The position numbers were made by a program, and so were the translations under genes. A stretch of 64,000 bases of DNA from Cunninghamia lanceolata (Eukaryota > Streptophyta > Pinopsida > Cupressales > Cupressaceae). This document shows, piece after piece, positions 25,201 through 36,369 of this stretch; positions within the stretch are counted from its first letter, which is position 1, and every line of letters begins with the position of its first letter. The DNA lies in NCBI GenBank assembly GCA_027924645.1, contig BSBN01000809.1, forward strand, positions 43,616,001 to 43,680,000. Reading direction: 5' to 3'. Under the pieces are notes generated by a model. That model saw nothing but the letters and a program-made list of their open reading frames with translations. It was not told where the DNA came from and did not search any database.

Positions 25201-27108
25201 TGGCAATATAATAAACTATTAGACCTTAGTCTACTATCGACCTTGGACGTCGGCCTTTCCAAACATCTACAAAGACTATCAAATGCAAGAACTCAGGAAT
25301 GCTACGTTTAAAACTTATACAAAACTTGTAAGGAAAAGAACCTGGTTTCGATAAGTATCAGAGGATCCTCCAATCCGCTGTGTTCTTCTCCACAGCTTTT
25401 GGTTTAGTCCGTCCTTGTTCTCACCACAACTGCCCCCTCAGTCCCATAGTCTCGCACCCATCAAAGGTTTCAGGTATACACTGATAAGAAAACCGTTGTG
25501 ATGGAAACACTTTCTTCCTACCCAGCCCGCGCACAGTGAAGAAGGTTTAATGGCCTTTACCTCACGGTTTCCCATTTCTAAACAACAGAAAACTCATGCC
25601 CAAAGCGCCCCCACGCACAGCGAAGAAGAAGAATCCCCTCAACTCTCAGTTTCTGTTTCTTCTTAACAGCATAACCACCTCCAAGACTCCTACGACGAAG
25701 GAGATTAATGACATTAACTTCTTCCGTTCCATGCCTAAGTAGAAGGAGATTGGTTGCTGCATGTCACTCGACTCCCTATACAATAGCGACCACAACAAGA
25801 TGGAGGCTTCTTAATGGCGACATGGCACAACAACCTCATCCACTTTCTCCACAAGAAGGCTTCTAACCTTCGAAAAAGCAACCAACACCGCTTAGAGGGA
25901 TAAAACTCTGACAAGGCGATAAACAATAAATGTATATTGAATCTCCAAGGTTGAAAAGAGAGAAAGAATCAAAACTGACTAAAGTAAGAAAGTATGGGTT
26001 TGATTTAAGATAACTCAAGTCGTAAGCTCAAAGAGAAAAAGTGCATTCAAAAGGAAGACGTCCAAAATGACAAAACTTGGGCGTAAACCAACTTGACTTG
26101 ACGAGAAAACTGACTTCAAGCAAACTGACGAAAATACCTCCCGTTAACCAAGTTATGACTAAGGCGATTTTGGAATATCCTTCCAAATAATGACCAAAAC
26201 AGTTATAGCATAAATTGACTTCAAATTTGACTTCCATCGATTTTCAAAAAGGAATAAATTCACAACACATGATCAATGCATTTTTACGGCAATCACGATG
26301 GATTGGGCATAACGCAAAACAAGATTTTAGATTTTGTTTCGCTGTCACATAGCTGTGAAAAACCTCTACCTAAAGTTGTTAAAAACTTCTCTATTTGTCC
26401 CTAGGATTTCAGATGATGTGAATGGGTCAAGTTTACCTCCCCATCACAATTCTTCATTAAAATCACGTCGACTTGATGAGTTCATCTGTTGACGTTAAAC
26501 GTCGACAATATTAGTGTCATCTAACTTGATGGGAACGTCTTGATGTTTAAGAGGTGACAATAAAACCTCAAGTGACTCAAGGAGAATAACGCAACCATTT
26601 TACGGCTATGATGTTGTTTACTTCGCAAATGACTATGTCGACTTATCATTGACTTGACTAGATGATAATTAAGATATCAACTACCTGTCGATTAGATTCG
26701 AAAGCAACTAGCAAGAAAAGACTTACCTCATACAACTCATTGGTTCACATTATCGTTTAACACTAGACTCATTTGGCAAATTGACCACTTGTAATCCAAG
26801 GTGTATCTCTCTCTTCTTGAAAGATACTCTCTCTCTCTTCTCTGAGAGTCGATAACTTGTAATCCTATTTCACTTGTCATCAAACAATAAGTAATCAGTG
26901 TATCATTATTTAATAAATTCAACTAGTAAATCAAATCTCATAATACAATTATTAAATCGACCATAACATAATCATTTCCATGATTTCATAAATGATATTC
27001 AATATAATTCCATGTCATATCCTGTCATAAGTCTATAACATCTCAACAAATTTACTTATGCCCAAGTAAAAAGTAAAAGTATAGCAAGTCAGAAATTTGG
27101 ATGTAACA
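22299..27108 (-). repeat. 5' LTR of element A
   Basis: Near-identical to 14520-19298. The main visible length difference is about 30 bp at 22968-22997. There this copy keeps a segment between two TCGACTTGG words that the other LTR has collapsed to one. Confidence 0.92.
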
Positions 27109-27113
27109 TCTAA
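27109..27113. repeat. Right target-site duplication of element A (TCTAA)
   Basis: Matches 14515-14519 exactly, directly after the right LTR terminus. Confidence 0.9.
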
Positions 27114-28170
27114 TGCATTCACATCCCTATGAACCTCAAGAATGTGGTGGCAATTTTGAGGAAGGAGGAATTATGGTCTAATTGGTAGCTATGTGTGAGT
27201 GTGTGTTTGTAGTTAGTAGTTTGTAGAAGTAAATGGTGGTGCATTTCATCACATGATGGATTTAGGTTATGTAGTTGTTATATAAGTTTTGTATGTGGTT
27301 CATGTATCTTTAGTTAATGTTTGAGGTTGATTGGATAAGTGGAGGTTGGTTGTTTGGCTCGTACTATGAATGTGGTTTAGTAGTGTGAGTAGTTTGAACT
27401 ATTTCTATTTTGTAGATGGTTATTTTGGGTTTTCAACGTGCTAAAGGAGAATATTTGTGCTTAGTGTTTAGTAGATATTATGAAAGTCTAGGGTGTTCTG
27501 TATAGAGAGTCTCTGCCGTTGGATCATTGTAATTTGTAAGATTGTTATATTTGTTTAGTGACACATTTCATATTGTTTTGGGATTTGCACCAACTTGAGG
27601 ATGATGTAGATCCTATGAGGGGCTTGGGAATGATATAAATAAGAGTTTTGGATTAGTGGAAAGAAAGGAAAGAAGACTTGGATGGAGTAGAGGCATAAAC
27701 AGTACGGGCAACATTGAGGAAGCAAGATCTGAGTGGCTGAGCATGGTAATTTTAGTAATATGATGTGGGATACAATTTGAAGATATCCAATAGGGCATGT
27801 AGGAATGGTTTTTGAATGCTTATATTAAGTCATGTCAGAACCCTTGCGACAAGTCTGAGGTGACAATTCTTTGGTTATTGTTGTATTGGAAATTGCTATG
27901 GGGTCACTGGTAATAAGTCTAGAAGTGTTGATTCCATAGTTTAGTGTAGTATTTTGTATGTAGGAAGCCCTAGTGGCAATTGTCCATTGTGTAATCCAAG
28001 ATAATCTTAATGTAATGAAATGACTACAACCTGGCATGTAAGAGGGCCCATTGCAGTAAGTTATGTGGTTGTAAACATAGTGATAATGGTGCAAGATTAT
28101 GTTTATGAATATATTTTGGTATCTCATGTGAAGTTGTGTGGTTTGTGGCATTTTGTGTGTGTGTTATTAT
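27114..28170. other. Unassigned DNA right of element A
   Basis: GT-rich on the plus strand with no convincing coding frame. A TATAAATAAGAG word at 27637 and the GGTTGTAA-type repeats suggest an old LTR, but I could not find its partner. It was continuous with 14014-14519 before element A inserted. Confidence 0.35.
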
Positions 28171-28505
28171 TGTTGGATGCATGGTTGGATAGCCGTTCTT
28201 GGACCCTCCTACCATGATTGCATCAACAATAAAATTTCACTATTACAAAACTATATTATTCACCAATACAATAATGAATCTCTCTTAAGCATGTGCAAAT
28301 ATAAATAGAAACATCAAAAGAGGTTTTACACATTGCATGAAATCATGCAAAAGATAAACATGGGTGCCTTAAAACATGGGTGAAAATTAAAAAACAAAAT
28401 AAAATAACACCCTTTTTAAAAAATGCTAACACTTTTCTGATCAACTTGTGAGGTTGATCCCACCATGACAATTACACATGGAAAGTATAAAACACTTATC
28501 CAACA
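28171..28505. repeat. Possible small solo LTR or MITE with 8-bp inverted ends
   Basis: The plus strand starts TGTTGGAT and ends ATCCAACA, perfect inverted termini 335 bp apart. No matching target duplication is visible (ATTAT versus ATCCA) and no second copy is in the window, so it may be chance. Confidence 0.3.
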
Positions 28506-28749
28506 ATCCACTCCAACATTAGCTATAAGGTCTACCACCTTATTTCCTTGTATGTAGTAATGACTAAACTAGAAAATAAAGAAGGAAGACAAAAGACAAA
28601 GATCTTCCTTTGTATACTAGTATTTCTTACAACTCAAGCATTACCATTTAATAACACACAAGAAGTGACATTTAACCACTAGATGCTTACAATCAGCCAA
28701 AGAAGTAGAAGCAAGTCCCGCAACTACGACATCACATTGTCTTATGATC

Positions 28750-29441
28750 TAGACTTATCTTTCCTCTTGTCCTTCTTCTTACCCTTTTTTTTGTATCTTC
28801 TATGAATTTCTAGGGCCTCCTTGGCCAACTCAAAAGTCTTCTCATTTGTTTAGAAACAAAATATGCAACCACTTTGTCCATCTTGAATTTGGTGGTAGTG
28901 CTCCCAATGTCCATAACCAAGTGGTCCCATGAATCTAACAAAGAACACAGTAAGTCATACAATTGTCCTCCTCCATCTTCACTCCCATAGAGTGCAACCG
29001 GGTAACTAACATATTAAAGGCATTTAGATATTTGGACATAGACCCACCATCCTCCATCTTGGTAAATTTCTTTAAGGATATAGGTTGATAAATTTCTTTA
29101 AGCTTCTTCCAAAGATTCGCTACAATAGTCTCTTCATACACATTCAACAACATTGAATCAACCAAAGTCGGTCTAATGAGACCTTTGCTTTTCTATTCAT
29201 CTTATCCTAGTCTTCTTGTGATGTGATTGTAGGTTTGGATCCAGATACTACATCCAAGAGATCTCAGTCTATGATAACATCCTCCATCTTGAGCTTCCAC
29301 AACATAAAGTTTGTGCTTGAGAACTTCTCCATATCTATCCTTGATGTGCTTTCCATATCTTCCTACGATAAGATCAAAACCCTCTTCATGGAAGCTCCCA
29401 CTCGAACAAAGATTAATACATAAAAACCCTCTACACAACAC
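28750..29441 (-). pseudogene. Family C Copia gag relic (downstream of the split LTR)
   Basis: On the minus strand, about 20-30 bp after the primer-binding site, a degraded leader and gag can be read. An open stretch at 29165-28935 carries a UBN2-type gag sequence with LWKKLKEIYQ, KMEDGGSMSKYLNAFN and LHSMGVKMEEDN. The following TTTKFKMDKVV and a lysine-rich tail near 28780 match the gag of the second family C copy (51380-52110). No protease or integrase follows before unrelated DNA. It lies downstream of an LTR whose other side carries pol, so it is the start of a second tandem unit. Confidence 0.75.
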
Positions 29442-29460
29442 CTAGAATATAATGTGATAA

Positions 29461-29473
29461 GGATTTGATACCA
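29461..29473 (-). other. Primer-binding site of family C Copia
   Basis: The minus strand reads TGGTATCAAATCC two bases after the LTR end. It is the counterpart of TGGTATTAGAGTC at 51281 and a decayed initiator tRNA-Met site. Confidence 0.7.
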
Positions 29474-29475
29474 AA

Positions 29476-29589
29476 TGAAAGGAAGCAAGGTATGTGGAAA
29501 CACTTCCTACACTAAAAATTTGAGGAGAGTGTTGTGCAAATTTTAATCTTTAAACAATTATAGAAAGTAGAAACACATGTAAACATAAA
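29476..29589 (-). repeat. Distal part of the split family C LTR
   Basis: The minus strand ends TTGCTTCCTTTCA before the primer-binding site, as in the LTR at 50438-51278. The remainder of this LTR lies 6.8 kb away at 36370-37155, beyond element B. Bases 29585-29589 (ATAAA) are the left target duplication of B. Confidence 0.8.
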
Positions 29590-30832
29590 TGTAATGTCAG
29601 AAAATGTCCCCTTAGGGGCTTTTCCCTCATAAGGTTTAGCTCCTAGGTCTTTAGTGTGCATTTAGGACATATTACATCATATTTCAATATCCCGATAGAA
29701 TGAGCCCTGGGTATCATGTCAAATGGGACCTAGGGGGACCCATTGAACCTAACCTTGCCCAAAATAGGGGGGGAGGACTTGGGCACCCGTGCCATGGTCC
29801 TACCCTATTTTGGGTCATCCCCAAATTTTGAGTGTCAGCTTGTGACTATTATTTGGGTCCTATGCCGACATGGTAAGTTTGAATTTCAAAATTCTTGGCG
29901 GGAGTGTTTGTAGTTGCATATAAAAGCATGTTTAAGCATTCATTTGTAAACTAGATTGTTATGGTGAACTTTATGCATTCCAAAGGTGATTTAAGGCTTT
30001 CATTATGTTGCAAGAGTAGATTTGTGTTGTCTATGTGTTTGTATTTACAGATTTGAGAAATCATCTCCTCATGGCATGAAGAGCTTCTTCCTCCCATGAG
30101 ATCTTCACTACAAGGTGACATCATTTGTGTTTGTAAGTATTTATCATTTAGTTTTTGCCTCTGCTGCACAAGGGCACGCACTCTCTATCTGACAACAGTG
30201 TTCGGAAGGCTTGAATGTCTCTCCAGGGCTTGACTGAGGCAAGCCTCTAAACACCACAACCACCTCCCAAAGTTTTCATGATTGCAGGTTCCAGGTGTCG
30301 GATCTGGAGAAAGTGAAGTTGTAGGAGGGTACAACAGAGTGTTGGAATTGCAAATCAGAGAAGAAAACAACTCCTTAGACTAGGGCCCCCGCTCATTAGT
30401 CCTTGAAGTTTTGTGATAGGAAAACCTTCAGTACAACAAGAACATGTTGTGGATCTTGTTTGCAGATCTCGACAAAAAGTAGGGCATTGGACTTGGGCAC
30501 CTGCTCTTTAGTCCCTGACTCTTCTGCTTCCGAACCTCGAAAATAGGTGCACATTTATTTGTTATTTTACATCTTTCTGTAGCATCATTTTCTGATATTC
30601 GTCTGTTTGCTGTCCTATTTGCATAATTAGGGTTTTAAGGTATAATTAAGCATAAGAGAAGATAATTGGAAATCAAATCATACAAATCCAAGTTTTTGTA
30701 CATATCATAGTGAGTGACCTAGGGTATGATAGTATATTGCAACTTGACCCTATGTCCTTGAATGAAAGGGTGAAAGGAGGATATAGACATCAAACACCCA
30801 TAAAACCCTCTATCACAAATTTATACATTACA
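29590..30832 (+). repeat. 5' LTR of element B
   Basis: TGTAATG to CATTACA. A TATAAAA box lies at 29919-29925, followed by AGCATGTTTAAG. It aligns over its full length with the 3' LTR. Confidence 0.9.
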
Positions 30833-30835
30833 TTT

Positions 30836-30848
30836 TGGTGAACCCATG
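30836..30848 (+). other. Primer-binding site of element B (type uncertain)
   Basis: TGGTGAACCCATG follows the LTR end after three T. It starts with the TGG expected of any tRNA 3' end, but it is not the initiator-Met complement and I cannot assign the tRNA. Confidence 0.5.
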
Positions 30849-31506
30849 TTATTAGACTTATTTGCACTATGCTGACTATTTGCTTTAGATTTACAGTGAT
30901 TTCATTCATTCATACTATATCATTCATCTTATTGCATTGGAAAACTTACAAAAAAAATTGAAAAATTGGAAAAATTGGAAAAAAATGGCATTTTAGGGAT
31001 TCTATTTTGCATCAATTAATTTGAATTTCACCAAATTTCTTATTTTTCCATTAGAACTGATTTAAATTGCAGAAAATTACAAAAATTCAATAGCTTACAT
31101 TGCATTTTCTTCTTAAAATTGCTAGGGTTTTGTTGAAAATCGTGAAATTTGCATATAACCTAGTGATTCCAAAATCTAGGGTTTGTAGGTAAAATCTTGT
31201 TTCAAATTTTTCTACTGATTTTAGAGACTCATTTAAATTTGCATTTGTCTGTAGTCTTGCATTTTAGAACAAATTTGCATTTAGATTTCAAAAATTTGCA
31301 TTTTTGCATAGAAAAATTCAACAAAAACTAGCATTTTCATTGATTTTTCATTCGATTTGCACTTGCATTTTGCATATTAGAACATGGAAATCATTTTTAG
31401 ATCTGAGAGAATGTAATTTTTTATCATATATCATCTTGCAAAACATTCATATAGCATTTTATATCAAGATCTCAAACCTAGGGCTTGAAAAACATTGATT
31501 TTCACT

Positions 31507-32230
31507 AGATTTGGCCTTATCGGCTCTCTAAATTTGTACTATAGGCATGTTGTAAAGAATATTTTTGAACTAATTGGTTGATATAAGGGGTATTATCTTC
31601 TTCCCATCCTAAAATTCTTTACAAAACCTTGTTATTGGCCTCTTGTATTGAAAATTCGGTGAAAAATTGCACATTTTTGCTATTTTTGCCCTAGGGTTTG
31701 GCCTAGTTTGCACTCCTAAGCATGTTGTAACAAATTTTATGGATTGCGGTGACTGATATTGTTGTTATTATTTTCTACACCTTTTAAAAATATTTACAAC
31801 ACCCCTTTGGCTAGGTCTTGGAATTGAAAAATCGTGAAAAATTGCCTATTTTTGCTATATTTTCACTAGGGTTTGATCTTGAGTGGCACTATAAGTGTGT
31901 TGTGATGGATATTTTGGCATTAGGTGGCTTTTATTACTGATATAATTTTATTTCCATCATAATTTTTCTCACAAAACCCTTTGTCATGCTCTTTTACATT
32001 AAGATTTGGTGAAAAAATCGCATATTTTAGCATATTTTCACTATATTTTGACTTGTCATCATCTTAGATTTGCATCAAGAGTGTGTTGTGAAGGATACTA
32101 TTGCTGTATTGGACTGATATCAGACATATTATTTTCTTCCTCTGATCAAAATCCTTATAACACTGTTTCTTTCATATATGTGCAATTAAAAAGTACAAAA
32201 AAATCAAGCATTGTAGGTCATTTTTGCATA
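31507..32230 (+). repeat. Four ~180-bp tandem repeats in the element B leader
   Basis: Units start near 31507, 31696, 31873 and 32046. Shared landmarks recur in order: a GTGTTGTGA or CATGTTGTAA word, a T-rich ATTTTCTTCC or TTATTTCC word, ACAAAACCC or a variant, GGTGAAAAATTGC, then TTTTTGCTA and a TTTCACTAGGG-like end. The units are diverged, so the array is old. It lies between the primer-binding site and the only coding frame. Confidence 0.75.
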
Positions 32231-32307
32231 TAGTTTGCACTTGTCTTTTGCATAAATTTTGAAAAGATTTTAAAAATATGATTTTAAATTGATTTGAGCA
32301 TATACAC

Positions 32308-33380
32308 ATGGCCTCTAATCATAACAACAATAATAGGTTCCCTCCTAGGCCTTACTTGAAAAGAAAGGTCCCTGAACCTGAAATTGTGTTTACACCTAAT
32401 GATAGAACAATCGGAGACACTGAAGGACCTCTCTACATCACTATGAAAATAATGGGAAACCCCGTGGATGGAACCCTTATTGATCCTAATTTCATGACTA
32501 ATCTTACCACGGAAGAGCTCCTCTTTGAACATAATTTAATGTAGTAATCTTATGACTCTTCAGATAAAATGATCAAAACACATAAGAGAACCTTTGTAAA
32601 TCCTTTGGGTAGGATATCATTGTTGGTAACTATATTTGAGAAACATGTAGAACAATGGTTTGATGTTGTCCCTGATTTTGACCTATTTCAAATAAAACCT
32701 AGACATCCATGGTTAAAGGCTATGAAAGTTGTCCCTTCAACAATTTCTAAATGTGTAAAATTTCCTTTGAACGGACAAATGCATGCTATTCATCAAAATA
32801 CATACAAACCTTTAACTACACAACAACACTTTACACTAGATTACTTTTGGGACAAATCTAAAGAGAAACTTGAACCACAAATAGACTTTAACTTCTTAAG
32901 CTATAGAAATTACAAAGAAAAACTATTACATCCAATGACTGATCCTTCTAGACAAGAATTAACAAAAGACAAGCAACCGCATTTGAAGAGAACCATAGAC
33001 CGAAAGGACAAGGTCCCTATGCTAAGGTTCCTCCCCCGCCATCCTTACAAGGATCGAGAGGTAGTTGTTGACAACAGAACATTCCACCTAGACAAATGAG
33101 ATTTTACTTTGGTGCTTCTTCCTCGAGAATGAAAAAACCCATGAAAGAACAAATCCCTATCTTACAAGAGCTAAGTGGTAAGACAAAAAGAAATAGGAAA
33201 GTGAGAGAAAGAAGAAGAAGACAAGCTTATGCCATAAATCTTGCATCTCAACAAGAAAACATTGATCCAAACAAATATGATCTTAACAAACACAATAATT
33301 GGGCTATGGTACCTTATGTCCCACTTTCCTCTAAAATTTGGGAGTGGGAGGATGACGATGATTTACTTGATGACCGCTAG
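32308..33380 (+). pseudogene. Retropepsin-like frame of element B, broken
   Basis: ATG at 32308 opens a frame that reads to 33099 except for adjacent TAG and TAA at 32542-32547; the tail continues in frame 3 (33096-33380). The order of motifs fits a Tat-type Gypsy protease. GPLYITMKIMGNPVDGTLID (32437-32496) matches the strand before the catalytic LIDxG, but here the loop reads LIDPNF, so the glycine is lost. Then LGRISLLVTIF, FDVVPDFDLFQIKPRHPWLK (the LLGRPWLH place) and VVPSTISKCVKFPLNG. The rest is basic, then ends in the acidic WEWEDDDDLLDDR. No gag lies upstream and no reverse transcriptase downstream. Likely non-functional as a protease. Confidence 0.7.
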
Positions 33381-35120
33381 CCTGGAAGATCCTACAGGTA
33401 AGTATCCCTTACCTTTTATCTCTCTCATGATGTGCTTCCCCTGTGACGTGTTATGTGTTGTTTAGGTCTCCTGGGATGACCCTTGATTCTCTTGTAAGGT
33501 TCGGGATACCAGGAGACTGCCTCTGTTGTGACCTTCTATTTGTATCATTATTCTTCTATATTGCCTCTCTCTCTGATTTCATTGATTGTGTGTTGTGTTC
33601 TTATGGATATAGCATTGCGGTTGGTGACTTGGGGGCACCCTCCTACGTGACTGTCCCTAAGACACTTGTTTCTCCTCTCTTATTTATTGTTTCCCTTCCT
33701 CTAGTGTTTCTATCTAGCTAGTAGATGACGAAAAACATTTATATTGATGCGGACCTAGTGTCCCTTTAGCGAAAAATCAAAAATTGCACTTAGTTCCTAA
33801 TATGACGATGGGGTTGTATATCTTATTCGACGCTTGGCTAGTCGAAGCACTTGTGCTTTCTACTAGTGATTTTGATGATGTTTTTATCTCATTTACAAAT
33901 CATAACAATATTGATGCTCTACGTACTTTGTTTGTCTTTGAATCTAGCCTTGGTGGTACTCGATTCAGAGATCTTCATGATATAGCCCCACGGTTATCCT
34001 TGAACTCCAAATTCATAGTATAACCTTGGCTCTTTGTGTGGTTAATCATATGTATTGATGTTGTTGTTTATCATGATTATGCAAACACTAACATGTTTCT
34101 TGCGGGGATGTATTTGTGGGAACATTTGGCGATCGTAAAGTACATGTCACCTCTGGGGGGCATGGGCTTTGCGAAAGTATGTGTTCCCTTGTGTGTTTTC
34201 TTCCTACCTTAAAGTGCTTGATATCGATGCGTGATATCAACCACCTTAAGGTGGGGGCATATATAAGGTAAGCTATTTGTTTTAGATGTTAGCAATGTGC
34301 TTGTCCTCAGGTGCAGTCTAAAGACTTGTGCAATGAGTACATCCTGCACTCTGAGTTTGTTTACAATCAATCAATCAATCAATTATTTAAGCCCTCTGCG
34401 GAGGCGGGATATTGCGTATATCCTTTTTTATCTTAAGCCCTATGTGGAGGCGGAGATGGTGTATTTCTCAGAGCAGATTGCATCATCCTGTCATTTTCAA
34501 AAGTCCTTTGCGGAGGCGGGGAGCGGTTCTGTGACTAACTCAACCCTTAAGTGTGTCTTTGGTGATTGTTGTGGTGAAGCACAATCGTCGGTGTGTGCCC
34601 GTAATGTGCTTGAGATGGTGTTGAACCTAGAAATAGGAACACTTCATCGCTTGTCTGCCGTGTATTCAAAGTGTGTGTTTTTGGCATGCTTGCTTTGTGT
34701 GGCATGTTTGTTGCCCAATATGCAGTTTAAAGACCTGTACGATGAGTACATCCTGCATTTTGGGAGGTTTAGCGTGTCTTGCGTGTGTGTTGCCCCATAT
34801 ATGTAGTTTAAAGACCTGTGTGATGAGTACATCCTGCATTATGGGAGGTTTGTTTACTTTCTTGTACTTGCATCTGCATTTCATATATATGAGAAAAATA
34901 AAAGAAAATAAATCATTCCTGTCTTCTATGCATTAATGTGTCTTCTATGCATTCAATGTATTCTCCATGTTTTGCGTGACTGTAACTGTCTTCTTCGTGT
35001 TTTATGTGCCTGTCATTATCTTTAATGTGTCTGGCGTGTCTTCTCCGTGCTTGGCGTGTTTGCTGCGTTTGTTGACCATACTTTAATGCATGTATTGGCC
35101 TTACACTTATACATACATTA
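33381..35120 (+). repeat. Element B 3' untranslated region with two tandem-repeat types
   Basis: No domain is recognisable. Type 1 contains AAAGACCTG..GATGAGTACATCCTGCA and occurs near 34312, 34721 and 34802; the last two units are adjacent, about 80 bp apart. Type 2 contains GCGGAGGCGGG and occurs near 34391, 34437 and 34502. A purine-rich GGTGGGGGC near 34250 resembles the true polypurine tract. Tandem repeats in this place are known for Tat-lineage Gypsy elements. Confidence 0.65.
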
Positions 35121-35134
35121 AAGTGGGGGCTAAA
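35121..35134 (+). promoter_or_regulatory. Polypurine tract of element B
   Basis: AAGTGGGGGCTAAA lies directly before the 3' LTR start TGTAGCATCAG. Confidence 0.7.
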
Positions 35135-36369
35135 TGTAGCATCAGAAAATGTCCCCTTGGGGGCTTTTCCCTCAAGGTTTATTTCCCAGGTCTTTAGTGT
35201 GCATTTAGGACATATTACATCATATTTCAACATCTTGATGGAATGAACCCTGGGTATCATGTCAAATGGGACCTAGGGGGACCCCTTGAACCTAACCCTA
35301 CCCAAAATAGGGGGAGGATTTCGGTGCCCGCGCCCTAGTCCTGCCCTATTTGGGGTCAGCGTCAAATTTTGAGTGTCAGCTTGTGACTATTATTTGGGTC
35401 CTATGCCGACATGGTAAGTTTGAATTTTGAAATTCTTTGCGGGATCGTTTGTAGTTGCATATAAAAGCATGTTTAGGCATTCATTTGTAAACTAGATTGT
35501 TATGGTGAACTTTATGCATTCCAAAGGTGATTCAAGGCTTTCATTGTGTTGCAAGAGCAAATTTGTGTTGTCTATGTGTTTGTATTTGCAGATTTGAGAA
35601 ATCATCTCCTCATGGCATGAAGAGCTTCTTCCTCCCATGAGATCTTCACTACAAGGTGACATCATTTGTGTTTGTAAGTGTTTATCATTTGGTTTTTGCC
35701 TCTGCCTCACAAGGGCACACACTCTCTATCTGACAACAATGTTCAGAAGGCTTGAATGTCTCTCCGGGGCTTGATTGAGGCAAGCCTCTAAACACCACAA
35801 CCCCCTCCCAAAGTTTTCATGATTGTAGGTTACATGTGTTGGATCTGGAGAAAGTGAAGTTGTAGAAGGGTACAACAGAGTGTTAGAATTGCATATCAAA
35901 GAAGAAAATAGCTCCTTGGACTAGGACACCCACTCATTAGTCCTCAAAGTTTTGTGATAGGAAAACCTTCCGTACAATAGGATCAAGTTGCAGATCTTAT
36001 TTACAGATCCCGACAAAAAGCAAGGCATTGGACTTGGGCGCCCACTCTTTAGTCCCCGACTATTTCACTTTCGAACCCTGAAAACAGGTGCACAATTATT
36101 TGTTATTTTACATCTTTCTGTAGAAACATTTTTTGATATTCATCTATTTGTTGTCATATTTGCATAATTAGGGTTTTAAGGTATAATTGAGCATAAGAGA
36201 AGATTACTGGCAATCAAATCATAAAAATCCAAGTTTCCCTACATATCATAGTGACCTAGGGTATGATAGTACATTGCAACTTGACCCTAGGTCCTTGAAT
36301 GAAAGGGTGAAAGGAGGATACACATACAAAACTACCAAAAACTAAACTATCCAAATTTTACCCTTTACA
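35135..36369 (+). repeat. 3' LTR of element B
   Basis: Starts TGTAGCATCAG and ends CCCTTTACA before the ATAAA duplication. TATA box at 35460-35466. Its last ~50 bp are more diverged from the 5' LTR than the rest. Confidence 0.88.

Larger units (their letters stand above)
14520..27108 (-). mobile_element. Ty3/Gypsy chromovirus-type element A with giant LTRs
   Basis: Two direct repeats of 4779 bp (14520-19298) and 4810 bp (22299-27108) enclose 3000 bp and are flanked by TCTAA, so this is one complete insertion of 12.6 kb. The minus orientation is fixed by the primer-binding site next to the right repeat and the polypurine tract next to the left one. The LTRs, at 9.6 kb, outweigh the internal region threefold. 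Internal DNA keeps fragments of Gypsy reverse transcriptase, integrase and a C-terminal chromodomain in the right order but no open frame of useful length. The LTRs look highly similar by eye (scattered substitutions, one 30-bp indel), implying a fairly recent insertion. That contrasts with the heavily mutated pol, so it may have moved as an already defective copy. Confidence 0.93.
29590..36369 (+). mobile_element. Complete non-autonomous Tat-like Ty3/Gypsy element B
   Basis: LTRs of 1243 bp (29590-30832) and 1235 bp (35135-36369) flank 4.3 kb of internal DNA. ATAAA is duplicated on both sides (29585-29589 and 36370-36374), so the element is whole. LTR ends are TGTAATG and CATTACA on the left copy, perfect inverted termini. 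A primer-binding site (30836) and polypurine tract (35121-35130) are in place. The only coding trace is a retropepsin-like frame at 32308-33380; there is no reverse transcriptase, integrase or RNase H. The rest is a long leader with four ~180-bp repeats and a 3' region with two repeat types. Loss of all replication enzymes means it would depend on a relative. Confidence 0.88.
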
